DNA from: an uncultured Chloroflexota bacterium
Lineage (GTDB): Bacteria; Chloroflexota; Anaerolineae; Anaerolineales; Villigracilaceae
Assembly (NCBI GenBank): GCA_903837815.1
Contig: CAILWD010000324.1
Location: 1 to 25,640 of the forward strand
Direction of reading: 5' to 3'
DNA: 25,640 nt
Shown here: positions 9,012 to 15,096 of the stretch, in pieces
How the letters are laid out: each line of letters opens with the position of its first letter
How positions within the stretch are numbered: position 1 is the stretch's first letter
Made by a program: the position numbers and the translations under genes
Notes under the pieces: generated by a model
What the model was told of the DNA's origin: nothing
Seen by the model: the letters and a program-made list of their open reading frames with translations, nothing else
Databases searched by the model: none

Positions 9012-9664
9012 AGCAATTGCTTCAAGCGTGGATGATCGGCATACACCCCGCGATATTTTTCGGGCAAGTCCACTGCAAGGCGGCACATGATCTCGTCCGT
9101 TGCTTCGCGCATCGCCTGTTCGCGCCCGCTGCCTTTGGGAATTTCGATCGTAAATGGGTCGCCTGCCACCGCGCGTATTTTGAAACGTCGGAACCGTTTC
9201 AGATTTTCGACCACAGCCCGATCCTCTGTTCCGGTCAGGGAAACCGTTATCATCGGATAACCGCTTTTTGCAGCAAGGAACGCCGCCCCCATCTTCCCCT
9301 GTTGCAAGGCTTCGGTCTTCGAGCGCGTGCCTTCGGGGGCAATCACCATCAAGCCGCCCTTTTTCATCCGCGCCAAAATTTCACGCAAAGCCGAAAAATC
9401 CGCCTCGAAGCGGTTGAGCCAGACTGCGTCCACCGCGCGCCCCATTGCGCCAAAGAGCGGGTGATTCCTGTATTTTTCCGCGACGGCGATGATGATGTCC
9501 TCACGGTCGATGGCGTACAATAACACAGCCGTGTCGAGACGTCCCAGATGGTTGGCGGCCAGCAATGCATTGCCCTGCGGAAGTTTTTCCAACCCGACGA
9601 TTTCCACGTCGGCAATGAGTTTCATCAAAAAGCGGATGATGGAGCGCAAGGTCTTGTATTTCAT
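8987..9664 (-). CDS. PlsC-like 1-acyl-glycerol-3-phosphate acyltransferase (second of a pair)
   Basis: A 225-residue acyltransferase of the PlsC fold, expected at the inner face of the membrane, where it adds a fatty acyl chain to a lysophospholipid. The catalytic HX4D motif is H39 to D44 (NHLGRLD), followed by the substrate-binding PEGTRS. I take the start at 9664, not the upstream in-frame codon at 9763, because 9664 overlaps the stop of the preceding gene as ATGA with GGAGG just upstream, while the longer form would run back through that gene. It is clearly a paralogue of its upstream neighbour. Its final residues (ATKKPVT) are encoded by one arm of the shared terminator. The acyl acceptor cannot be read from the sequence. 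Confidence 0.88.
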   Translation of the reverse strand: MKYKTLRSIIRFLMKLIADVEIVGLEKLPQGNALLAANHLGRLDTAVLLYAIDREDIIIAVAEKYRNHPLFGAMGRAVDAVWLNRFEADFSALREILARMKKGGLMVIAPEGTRSKTEALQQGKMGAAFLAAKSGYPMITVSLTGTEDRAVVENLKRFRRFKIRAVAGDPFTIEIPKGSGREQAMREATDEIMCRLAVDLPEKYRGVYADHPRLKQLLATKKPVT

Positions 9665-10341
9665 CCTGGCTGCCCTCCATTTTCCTTGAGCAACTCCATC
9701 AAACGCGGATGTTCGGCATAATAACCGCGGTTGCGTTCGGGCAGCATGGCTGCAATGCGGCACATGATTTCGTCGGCAGATCCCTGCAAGGCTTGATCGC
9801 GGTTATCCTTTGGGAAATGCGGAAGGGTGAACGGCTTCCCCGCCGTGAGCAAGACGGGGGTTTTCCGCAGGCGTTTGAGGTTTCCCCAAAACAGCCTATC
9901 CTCGGTTCCTGAAATCGCAACGGGTACAATCTCCCACTCCATTTTGGAAGCCAGGTACGCCACGCCGGGTTTGCCCTGTGCCATTTTCTCGTCGCGGGCG
10001 CGTGTGCCTTCGGGAGCAATGACCAATGTCTGTCCCTCCGCCATGCGCTTCATCATCTCGCGCATGGCTTTCAAATCGGGATTGAAGCGGTCCACGAAAA
10101 TAAAATTGAGATATTTTCCCAACCACTTCAAAAACGGATTCCTCTCCCACTTTTCGGCAACCGGTATGAATAAGTTCCAGTCATCGAGGGCGTAATATGC
10201 CATCGGCGCATCGAGGATGCCGAGGTGGTTCACAGCGATCACAAAGCTGCTTTTTCTGGGCAGGTTTTCGTATCCGACGACCTTTATTCTGGTGATGGCT
10301 TTGAGGACAGTCTGAATCAGCCAGCGCAAAAATTTTTTCAT
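9661..10341 (-). CDS. PlsC-like acyltransferase (first of a tandem pair)
   Basis: A 226-residue PlsC-family acyltransferase with HX4D at H39-D44 (NHLGILD) and PEGTR at 110-114. Spacing and flanking sequence match the downstream gene closely, including ALL- or FVI-type residues before the motif, EKxxRNPxF-like text after it, SGTEDR, and a C-terminal DEIMCRxA with YADHPRL or YAEHPRL. The two therefore arose by duplication. The start codon has no Shine-Dalgarno; instead TAAAAT lies six bases upstream, so the mRNA is probably leaderless. Its stop overlaps the start of the second copy by four bases, which implies coupled translation. Confidence 0.9.
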   Translation of the reverse strand: MKKFLRWLIQTVLKAITRIKVVGYENLPRKSSFVIAVNHLGILDAPMAYYALDDWNLFIPVAEKWERNPFLKWLGKYLNFIFVDRFNPDLKAMREMMKRMAEGQTLVIAPEGTRARDEKMAQGKPGVAYLASKMEWEIVPVAISGTEDRLFWGNLKRLRKTPVLLTAGKPFTLPHFPKDNRDQALQGSADEIMCRIAAMLPERNRGYYAEHPRLMELLKENGGQPG

Positions 10342-10347
10342 GGGGCA

Positions 10348-10353
10348 ATTTTA
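10348..10353 (-). promoter_or_regulatory. -10 box for a leaderless acyltransferase mRNA
   Basis: Read leftward, TAAAAT is followed by six bases (TGCCCC) and the ATG at 10341. No purine-rich binding site fits between them, so transcription should start at or next to the start codon. Confidence 0.6.
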
Positions 10354-10382
10354 CCGTCTTTGCACCTCCCCCGCAAATCGAC

Positions 10383-10408
10383 AAAAAAGCCCCGCTTGTA
10401 CGGGGCTT
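10383..10408 (-). terminator. Intrinsic terminator of the PilZ gene
   Basis: AAGCCCCG (10387-10394) pairs with CGGGGCTT (10401-10408) around a six-base loop. Read leftward, the stem is followed by a T-run (the A-run 10383-10388 on the other strand). It lies 41 bases after the PilZ stop and just before the acyltransferase promoter. Confidence 0.85.
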
Positions 10409-10448
10409 CAGGCGTTCTTGTTTCAACCGATAAACAAATCGACACGTT

Positions 10449-10814
10449 TCAATAAGATGAAGAATCTCGCTGTGTGCCGTAGGCGGCAAACATTTTCGAA
10501 AAGACGTCGTAATCGGTTGGGGTCATATCTACAATCTGAAAGCCGACATTATAAATATTCGGGTCGAACTCATCCACCCGACACCACTTTGCGCACGCCT
10601 TGAAAGTAATCGATGTTTTATTCGAGATCTGCCCCGTTTGTTCAACTCGCAGACGGAAATCCGTATTAACAGGCACAGGTTTGACACTATCCAACTTGAA
10701 ACCGCCTGTGCTAATGTCGGACAAATGTCCAAGCAGTTTGCCGGTCGTCTCATCGGTAACAACCATGTAATACGAAAAATTTCGCCGCTGCAGTTGACGT
10801 TTTTCCGCAGCCAT
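10449..10814 (-). CDS. Single-domain PilZ protein (c-di-GMP receptor)
   Basis: A 121-residue protein made almost entirely of one PilZ domain. Both ligand-binding signatures are present: RxxxR as R6-QLQ-R10, and DxSxxG as D33-I-S35-T-G-G38. The beta-rich body continues to about residue 100. It should bind cyclic di-GMP and pass the signal to an unknown partner. AAGGAGG five bases before the ATG fixes the start, and it has its own promoter and terminator, so it is a single-gene unit. It lies near a GGDEF synthase and an HD-GYP hydrolase, which makes a shared c-di-GMP circuit plausible. Its output partner cannot be seen here. Confidence 0.9.
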   Translation of the reverse strand: MAAEKRQLQRRNFSYYMVVTDETTGKLLGHLSDISTGGFKLDSVKPVPVNTDFRLRVEQTGQISNKTSITFKACAKWCRVDEFDPNIYNVGFQIVDMTPTDYDVFSKMFAAYGTQRDSSSY

Positions 10815-10826
10815 GGGAACCTCCTT

Positions 10827-10836
10827 ACAAATTTGT
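10827..10836. promoter_or_regulatory. Palindrome in the PilZ leader
   Basis: ACAAATTTGT is a perfect 10-base palindrome between the predicted start of transcription and the Shine-Dalgarno of the PilZ gene. It could be a small operator, but AT-rich palindromes of this length also occur by chance. Confidence 0.25.
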
Positions 10837-10848
10837 CAGGTTATTCCC

Positions 10849-10877
10849 AGTATATAACAGAATGTATCAGAAATCAA
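10849..10877 (-). promoter_or_regulatory. Sigma-70-type promoter of the PilZ gene
   Basis: Read leftward, TTGATT (10877-10872) is followed after exactly 17 bases by TATACT (10854-10849). The leader has about 30 bases and carries a strong Shine-Dalgarno. The promoter begins only a few bases after the thiolase stop codon. Confidence 0.7.
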
Positions 10878-10882
10878 GAAAA

Positions 10883-12034
10883 TCAGACTTCTTTTGTCAA
10901 AATATGGGTATAAATGCTCGCGCCGGAACCGCCGATGTTCTGCGCCATTCCCACACGGGCGCCTCCCACCTGGGTTTTATCACACTCGCCCCGCAACTGC
11001 TGGATAACCTCCACCAGTTGGTATATTCCAGTGGCGCCGACGGGATGTCCGCGAGCTTTTAAGCCACCCCGGGTACAAACCGGGATTTTCCCCCCGATGC
11101 AGATCTCGTTATCCAAGCCGAGGCGAATCCCCTGACCTCTTTCGGCAAATCCGCTGGCTTCGAGTGAAAGCGCCGACATGATGGAGAAGGCATCGTGGAG
11201 TTCAAAAAAGTCAATATCCGCCGGGGATAATCCCGCCATGTCGTATGCCTGTTTTGCTGAAAGATAAGCCGCGCTCAGGAACATGGGGTCCTTGCGCGAG
11301 TGGACGGCAATCGTATCCGTCGCAGCGCCCGAAGCGGCAACCGTAATTCTCGGCTGGCGTGTCAACTTCTCGGCAGGGACAATGACAATTGCCGCCGCCC
11401 CGTCGCCGATGGGAGAGGCATCCAGCAAATTGATGGGTGTGGCAACCATCGCCGACTTCTCAAACTTTTCCACCGTAATTTTTTCATGCAAACGCGCATA
11501 CGGATTATGCATGGCATTGGCATGGGCGTTGATGGAGAAGGAGGCAAAGTGCTCATGCTTCCAGCCAAACTCATGCATGTAACGGCGCATCACCAGGGCG
11601 TTGAGTCCCACGAATGAGACGCCCTGCTCCACTTCATAGTCGGCATCTGCGGCGGTTGCCAGCGCAGCCGTTACATCACGCCCGGCTTTATCGGTCATCT
11701 TTTCGACGCCCACCACCAACGCGGACTCGACGTCACCGGAGGCGACGGCCATCAACCCCGCGCGGAAGGCTGCCGCCCCCGACCCGCAGGCGGCTTCCAC
11801 TTTGACGGCTTCCTGTTTCCACAACCCAACCCAGTCTGCCAGGAATGCGCCGAGTTGGTTTTGTCCGCTGACAAGGGGCGAAAGCATATTGCCGACAAAA
11901 AGCGCATCGACTTTATCGACACCCGCATCCTGCATGGCGGCAAGGGCGGCATCGCCCCCGATCTCACGCAGGGATTTCTCCCAATGCTCCCCGACTTTTG
12001 TTTGACCAATTCCAAGGATGGCTGTTTTTCTCAT
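10883..12034 (-). CDS. Thiolase, SCP-x/acetyl-CoA acetyltransferase type
   Basis: A 383-residue thiolase-fold enzyme that condenses or cleaves acyl-CoA thioesters. The nucleophile is C83 in EAACGSGAAAF, the catalytic His lies in ELHDAFS, and a second His in GLKARGHPVGATG. It lacks the C-terminal CxG motif of classical biosynthetic thiolases and fits the SCP-x group. I use the start at 12034 rather than 12058 because TAGAAT ends eight bases before it, whereas neither codon has a Shine-Dalgarno. In archaea and some bacteria this type works with a DUF35/OB-fold partner; none is encoded nearby. Substrate and direction are unknown; lipid metabolism is likely given the acyltransferases close by. 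Confidence 0.9.
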   Translation of the reverse strand: MRKTAILGIGQTKVGEHWEKSLREIGGDAALAAMQDAGVDKVDALFVGNMLSPLVSGQNQLGAFLADWVGLWKQEAVKVEAACGSGAAAFRAGLMAVASGDVESALVVGVEKMTDKAGRDVTAALATAADADYEVEQGVSFVGLNALVMRRYMHEFGWKHEHFASFSINAHANAMHNPYARLHEKITVEKFEKSAMVATPINLLDASPIGDGAAAIVIVPAEKLTRQPRITVAASGAATDTIAVHSRKDPMFLSAAYLSAKQAYDMAGLSPADIDFFELHDAFSIMSALSLEASGFAERGQGIRLGLDNEICIGGKIPVCTRGGLKARGHPVGATGIYQLVEVIQQLRGECDKTQVGGARVGMAQNIGGSGASIYTHILTKEV

Positions 12035-12041
12035 AAGGCAA

Positions 12042-12047
12042 ATTCTA
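12042..12047 (-). promoter_or_regulatory. -10 box for a leaderless thiolase mRNA
   Basis: Read leftward, TAGAAT is followed by seven bases (TTGCCTT) and the ATG at 12034. This spacing places the start of transcription at the start codon. Confidence 0.6.
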
Positions 12048-12093
12048 CCGCATTGCACTATCAGGAACTATCCAAATTAGAAAAAGTTCGGGA

Positions 12094-12099
12094 TAAAAT
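12094..12099 (+). promoter_or_regulatory. -10 box close to the HExxH gene start
   Basis: TAAAAT is followed by five bases (AAGGC) and the ATG at 12105. The AAGG could serve as a very short Shine-Dalgarno only if transcription began elsewhere; otherwise the mRNA is leaderless. It is divergent to the thiolase promoter 47 bases away. Confidence 0.5.
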
Positions 12100-12104
12100 A
12101 AGGC

Positions 12105-12617
12105 ATGAACAAGAACGAATGGCTGGAGAATTTCCTCGAAGCGGTATCGACCTGCGGTGAGGAAGGACGCGAAGCGGTGGAATACATCCGCGCGAACAAA
12201 ATCCGCATCGGCATGAGGCGCGCAAGAGAAAGCGTGGGCGCATTTTGGACGCTGGCAAAATCTGCGCACCTTAACACGAGACATTACACGCAGGAATCAT
12301 CGCTCACCGATCCGTATGCATGGACCTTGTTAATTCACGAAGCGAGACATTTGCAACAGGGTATCCTCACCGCCTTTTCCATTTACGGAGAACTGGACGC
12401 CTGGCAATATCAATATCGGACGCTAAAAAAACTGACGGGAAAGCAGTTGTCTGAGCTACACGAGGAACTCTTATCTCTGCCTTTGAATATGGAGCGTGAA
12501 AACCTGCAACACGCGAGAAAGCTAATGACACGTATTGCGGGAAAAAGCTATGGCGCAAATTTTCTACCTCTATATCCGATTCACAAGGAAATCAAATATT
12601 GGTTTGCAGGATCGTAA
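12105..12617 (+). CDS. Unknown 170-residue protein with HExxH motif
   Basis: I do not recognise this family. The centre reads LLIHEARHLQQG, giving HExxH at 78-82, followed by acidic residues E96 and D98 in YGELDAWQYQY. That layout (two His and a downstream Glu/Asp) is what a small zinc peptidase of the gluzincin kind would show, but the rest is helical and charged, with no signal peptide or membrane segment, so it would be cytosolic. A lipoprotein 2 kb downstream has HDATH followed by VEVERFCIGYQ in a similar arrangement, which hints at a shared fold. Peptidase activity is only an inference from the motif. Confidence 0.75.
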   Translation: MNKNEWLENFLEAVSTCGEEGREAVEYIRANKIRIGMRRARESVGAFWTLAKSAHLNTRHYTQESSLTDPYAWTLLIHEARHLQQGILTAFSIYGELDAWQYQYRTLKKLTGKQLSELHEELLSLPLNMERENLQHARKLMTRIAGKSYGANFLPLYPIHKEIKYWFAGS

Positions 12618-12682
12618 TTAACCTACGCGACTTCTCACAAAATCGACAAGTTTTTTTAATGTAAAACTTCCCCACATGTTGT

Positions 12683-12766
12683 ATGCTTAGTTCAGAAACA
12701 AAAAAGGAGGTTGCGACACAAACACCGCTTATTATAGAAACAAGGGAAGCACGTCCTGGTCCCTGA
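12683..12766 (+). CDS. Possible 27-residue peptide spanning the first tandem element
   Basis: An ATG at 12683 opens 27 codons to TGA at 12764-12766. The product begins MLSSETKKEVATQTP and ends in REARPGP. The second tandem element is also open in the same frame and reads KKEVAIDTPPEAYAIGKGD before a stop at 12879-12881, but it has no normal start codon. There is no Shine-Dalgarno before 12683 and no clear -10 box. The text vaguely resembles small peptides with a KK...P...R..P pattern that can be modification substrates, but no modification enzyme is nearby. Weak support. Confidence 0.22.
   Translation: MLSSETKKEVATQTPLIIETREARPGP
12701..12728 (+). repeat. Tandem 28-nt element, copy 1
   Basis: Begins AAAAAGGAGGTTGCGA and ends ACACCGC. 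It matches copy 2 at 25 of 28 positions. The AAGGAGG core looks like a Shine-Dalgarno, yet no start codon follows at a usable distance. Confidence 0.8.
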
Positions 12767-12818
12767 TCTGATTGAAAGTTGAATCAGATGTCGCGTCGAA
12801 TTACTGGTTGTTGAGTGC

Positions 12819-12846
12819 AAAAAGGAGGTTGCGATAGATACACCGC
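12819..12846 (+). repeat. Tandem 28-nt element, copy 2
   Basis: Same ends as copy 1, with three substitutions all inside the stretch between GCGA and ACACCGC. It starts 118 bases after copy 1. The sequences between and after the copies have diverged much more than the elements themselves. Confidence 0.8.
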
Positions 12847-12975
12847 CTGAAGCCTATGCCATTGGGAAGGGCGACACGCATTGAGCTGGTTGTGCAAGTT
12901 TTAGAACCAGACGTCCCCCAAGCGATATAAGGGTTGCAAGTTCGCTCCCTATCCCAATACAATTTAATTCTTTAT

Positions 12976-13008
12976 GACGAACGGGTGAGCCCCGTTCGTC
13001 TTTTTTTT
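12976..13008 (+). terminator. Strong rightward intrinsic terminator
   Basis: GACGAACGGG (12976-12985) pairs with CCCGTTCGTC (12991-13000) around a five-base loop, followed directly by eight T. On the other strand no T-run follows, so it works rightward. It ends whatever transcript carries the tandem elements. Confidence 0.92.
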
Positions 13009-13016
13009 GGAAGTTA

Positions 13017-14174
13017 TTAAATCGAATTAAGCGCCTTGCGCATTTTCTCCAGCCCCTGTGCGAGTAATTTGCGCGACGTGCCAAAATTTAAGCGGACGTG
13101 TCCCTCGCCTTCCCTGCCAAAGATGCGCCCTTCACTCAGCCCGACTTTGGCATTCTTCAAAAAGAATTCGTAGGGCGAGCCTTTGATTTTGGTTTGCGTG
13201 AAATCGAGCCAGCCGAGATAGGTGGCGGCGGGATTTGTCAGGCGGACGCCGGGCATGTTCACAGTGACGTACTCCACGAGGAAATCGCGGTTGCCGGTCA
13301 GGTAGCGGCGCAGGTCCGCCAGCCAGCCGTCGCATTGGCCGGAGAAGGCAGTCTCTGCGGCGTAAAGCCCCATGTCGTTGACATGAATCCGCAGGCGGGC
13401 TACTTCGTCTGCGTAGCGTTTCCGCAAGTCCTTGTCGGGGATGATGGCGAAGCCGCAAAAAAGACCGGGGACATTGAAAGTCTTGGAAGGGGCAACCAGC
13501 GTGATGGTATGTTTGGCAATTTCAGCGGATAGCTTTGCCAGCGGCGTAAACGAATTCCCATCGAGCAAAAGTTCGGAGTGGATTTCATCCGACACGATCA
13601 GCACATCGTTCTGAATTCAGAGTTCCGCCATGCGCAACAACTCTTTGCGGGAGAAAATAATGCCCAGCGGATTGTGTGGATTGCAGAGCAGGAACATCCC
13701 GGCCTTTTTGACCTGCTTCTCGAAAACATCCCAATCGATTTCGTAGCTCAAAATGTTGCCTTTTGCATGGCGAATGAATGGCGCGTCGAGTTGCGGAATG
13801 CCGAGGTTGCTCTTGACCTCATGGAATTCGCTGTAAACCGGCGTTTGCAACAACACGCCTTTCTTTGGGGTGCAGGCGATACGCGCCGCAACGCTGAACG
13901 CGGTCACGATGCCTGTGGTATCCACCACCGCATCGGGCTTGACTTTCCAGCCGTAGAGCGCATCCATGCGGGCGGCGACGGTTTCTTTCAATTTGGGTGT
14001 GGCAATGTCATATCCAAGCACGCCATCCACCGCCTTGTGGAGTTTTTTCAAAATCGGCGCGGGCGCGGGGAAGTCCATATCTGCCACCCACATCGGAAGC
14101 ACATCCTTTGGATAACGCAGCCACTTGATGGAATTTGTGTTACGTCGGTTTGGGGCAATATCGAAATTTGTCAT
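13017..14174 (-). pseudogene. MalY/PatB-type aminotransferase (C-S lyase) with in-frame TGA
   Basis: A PLP fold type I enzyme of the MalY/PatB group, which cleave cystathionine or cysteine conjugates. The first part (14174-13620) contains PMWVADMDFPAP, GYD, TPVYSEFH and CNPHNPLG; the second contains IVSDEIHSELL and the PLP lysine in SKTFNVPGL. A single TGA at 13619-13617 interrupts them, between RMAEL and IQNDVLIVSDEIH. The frame is unchanged on both sides and nothing appears missing, so this is a nonsense codon, probably in place of a Cys codon (TGC or TGT). AGAGGA six bases before the ATG supports the start. It may be a fresh pseudogene, a sequencing or assembly error, or a recoded codon. 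GTG at 13604 could restart the second half, but that half lacks the N-terminal arm. Confidence 0.85.
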
Positions 14175-14208
14175 GAGAGTCCTCTGGTTTGTTGATTATG
14201 ATGGGATT

Positions 14209-14214
14209 ATTGTA
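14209..14214 (-). promoter_or_regulatory. -10 box of the aminotransferase gene
   Basis: Read leftward, GGCAG precedes TACAAT, giving a leader of about 28-34 bases that ends in the AGAGGA binding site. No clear -35 box is seen. Unlike several neighbours, this gene has a normal leader. Confidence 0.45.
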
Positions 14215-14294
14215 CTGCCTATTTCTGAAGACTTTGGAAGTCCAGCCCTGTGTTTTGGCATCGAATTGTCATGCGAAATATGTGTAGCTGGGTC

Positions 14295-14300
14295 AATAAT
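14295..14300 (+). promoter_or_regulatory. -10 box for a leaderless lipoprotein mRNA
   Basis: AATAAT (preceded by C) is followed by six bases (GAATGC) and the ATG at 14307. No Shine-Dalgarno is present. Confidence 0.45.
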
Positions 14301-14306
14301 GAATGC

Positions 14307-14942
14307 ATGAAAGTCCGCCTCCCAATTCTGCTCTGGCTTGTGTTGACCGCCTGCATCGGGGTGACTTTTCCCGCTACCAACACGCCGCAGGGTATTCCGC
14401 CTACGCTGGAACAGCTTCCCACCGGCCCACCCGCTTCACCCCATTTGACGTCTCCATTCGATTACAAAAGCATCGAGATCAGGGGCGGCGGGGATTTCAT
14501 CGCACAGACCATCGCCGCACTCGACCTGCTGAAAGAGAAAGCCCCGGACGCATTTCAAAAAATCCAGACTTATGTCGGCATCATCGAACAGGGAGAACAT
14601 AGCGGCATGTGGGCATGGGAGATCCCTCCGCGCTACGAAGTGGGAGACGCCACCGCCTTTTTCAGCGTCACCTGGTATGCCTCCACCATCGCCCATGACG
14701 CCACCCACTCGGAACTGTACGCCCAATATCAAGCCGCCCACCCCGGCGAGATTGTGCCGGATGACGCCTATGGCGGGGTGGAAGTCGAGCGCTTCTGCAT
14801 CGGTTATCAACTGGAAATCGCCAGGCGCATTGGCGCGCCGCAAAGCGAGGTAGATTACCTATCCTCGCTGGACGGCACACACTGCGATCTCGATCACGAC
14901 GGGGATTGCGATTGGGAAGATTACCAGAACAGGGATTGGTAG
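14307..14942 (+). CDS. Lipoprotein with HDATH motif and EF-hand-like loop, unknown function
   Basis: A 211-residue exported lipoprotein. Residues 4-15 are hydrophobic and end in the lipobox LTAC with C16 to be lipidated; a Pro/Thr-rich linker (about 20-50) follows. I start at 14307 because the in-frame codon at 14250 would put 19 polar residues before the signal peptide. The folded part has HDATH at 130-134, then E159 and E161 in GGVEVERFCIGYQLE, an arrangement like a degenerate HExxH metal site. The C-terminus carries D194-x-D196-x-D198-G-D200, an EF-hand or dockerin-like calcium loop flanked by C193 and C201. The family is unknown to me; a surface metal-binding or hydrolase role is a guess. 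Confidence 0.8.
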   Translation: MKVRLPILLWLVLTACIGVTFPATNTPQGIPPTLEQLPTGPPASPHLTSPFDYKSIEIRGGGDFIAQTIAALDLLKEKAPDAFQKIQTYVGIIEQGEHSGMWAWEIPPRYEVGDATAFFSVTWYASTIAHDATHSELYAQYQAAHPGEIVPDDAYGGVEVERFCIGYQLEIARRIGAPQSEVDYLSSLDGTHCDLDHDGDCDWEDYQNRDW

Positions 14943-15011
14943 TAAAAAAACGCGCCTCCTCGTTAATCCAAAAACCCTATTTGCTGATAGAATAACCGGG
15001 AAGTATTCGCC

Positions 15012-15061
15012 CTGAGCGGTAGTCGAAGGGCTTTTGCAAATGTGCTTCGACTACCGCTCAG
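15012..15061. repeat. Perfect 17-bp inverted repeat (CTTCGACTACCGCTCAG)
   Basis: CTGAGCGGTAGTCGAAG at 15012-15028 is exactly complementary to 15045-15061, with a 16-base loop. No T-run follows. Motifs of this type occur as dispersed intergenic palindromes in several environmental bacterial genomes. Its position shows that the sulfotransferase gene should not be started at the ATG (15034) inside the loop, because the arm would then be coding. Confidence 0.85.
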
Positions 15062-15096
15062 CACGAAGTATCACACGCAAGGATGCTCACTCGTTC

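Larger units (their letters stand above)
12660..13008 (+). ncRNA. Candidate structured RNA or decayed small-gene region with tandem elements
   Basis: About 350 bases without a normal gene that end in a strong rightward terminator, so they are probably transcribed. They contain two copies of a 28-base element 118 bases apart (listed separately), each followed by a GGGAAG motif and a hairpin: 12766-12773 with 12782-12789 (ATCTGATT/AATCAGAT) after copy 1, and CTGGTT 12886-12891 with AACCAG 12904-12909 after copy 2. After each hairpin comes GATGTC or GACGTC. AGCGA (12921-12925) can also pair with TCGCT (12942-12946). No known riboswitch or small RNA consensus was recognised. A 3' untranslated region of the HExxH gene is the main alternative. 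Confidence 0.35.

Noticed and set aside
9665..9763. N-terminal extension of the second acyltransferase
   Set aside because: It lies entirely within the upstream acyltransferase gene, and the ATGA overlap with GGAGG explains initiation at 9664.
12683..12881. A complete modified-peptide (RiPP) cluster
   Set aside because: No radical SAM, YcaO, lanthionine synthetase, protease or dedicated exporter is next to the small frames, and copy 2 lacks a start codon.
12921..12950. H-type pseudoknot (AGCGA/TCGCT with AGGG/CCCT)
   Set aside because: The arms interleave, but the last loop would have zero bases and the second stem only four pairs; likely chance or alternative pairing.
13594..13609. A bacterial SECIS element downstream of the in-frame TGA
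   Set aside because: Only five base pairs with a GU-starting loop, and the affected residue is not catalytic in this family. Too weak to call selenocysteine.
15034..15096. N-terminal extension of the sulfotransferase from the ATG at 15034
   Set aside because: It would start inside the loop of a perfect inverted repeat and translate one of its arms; the extension has no signal or domain.
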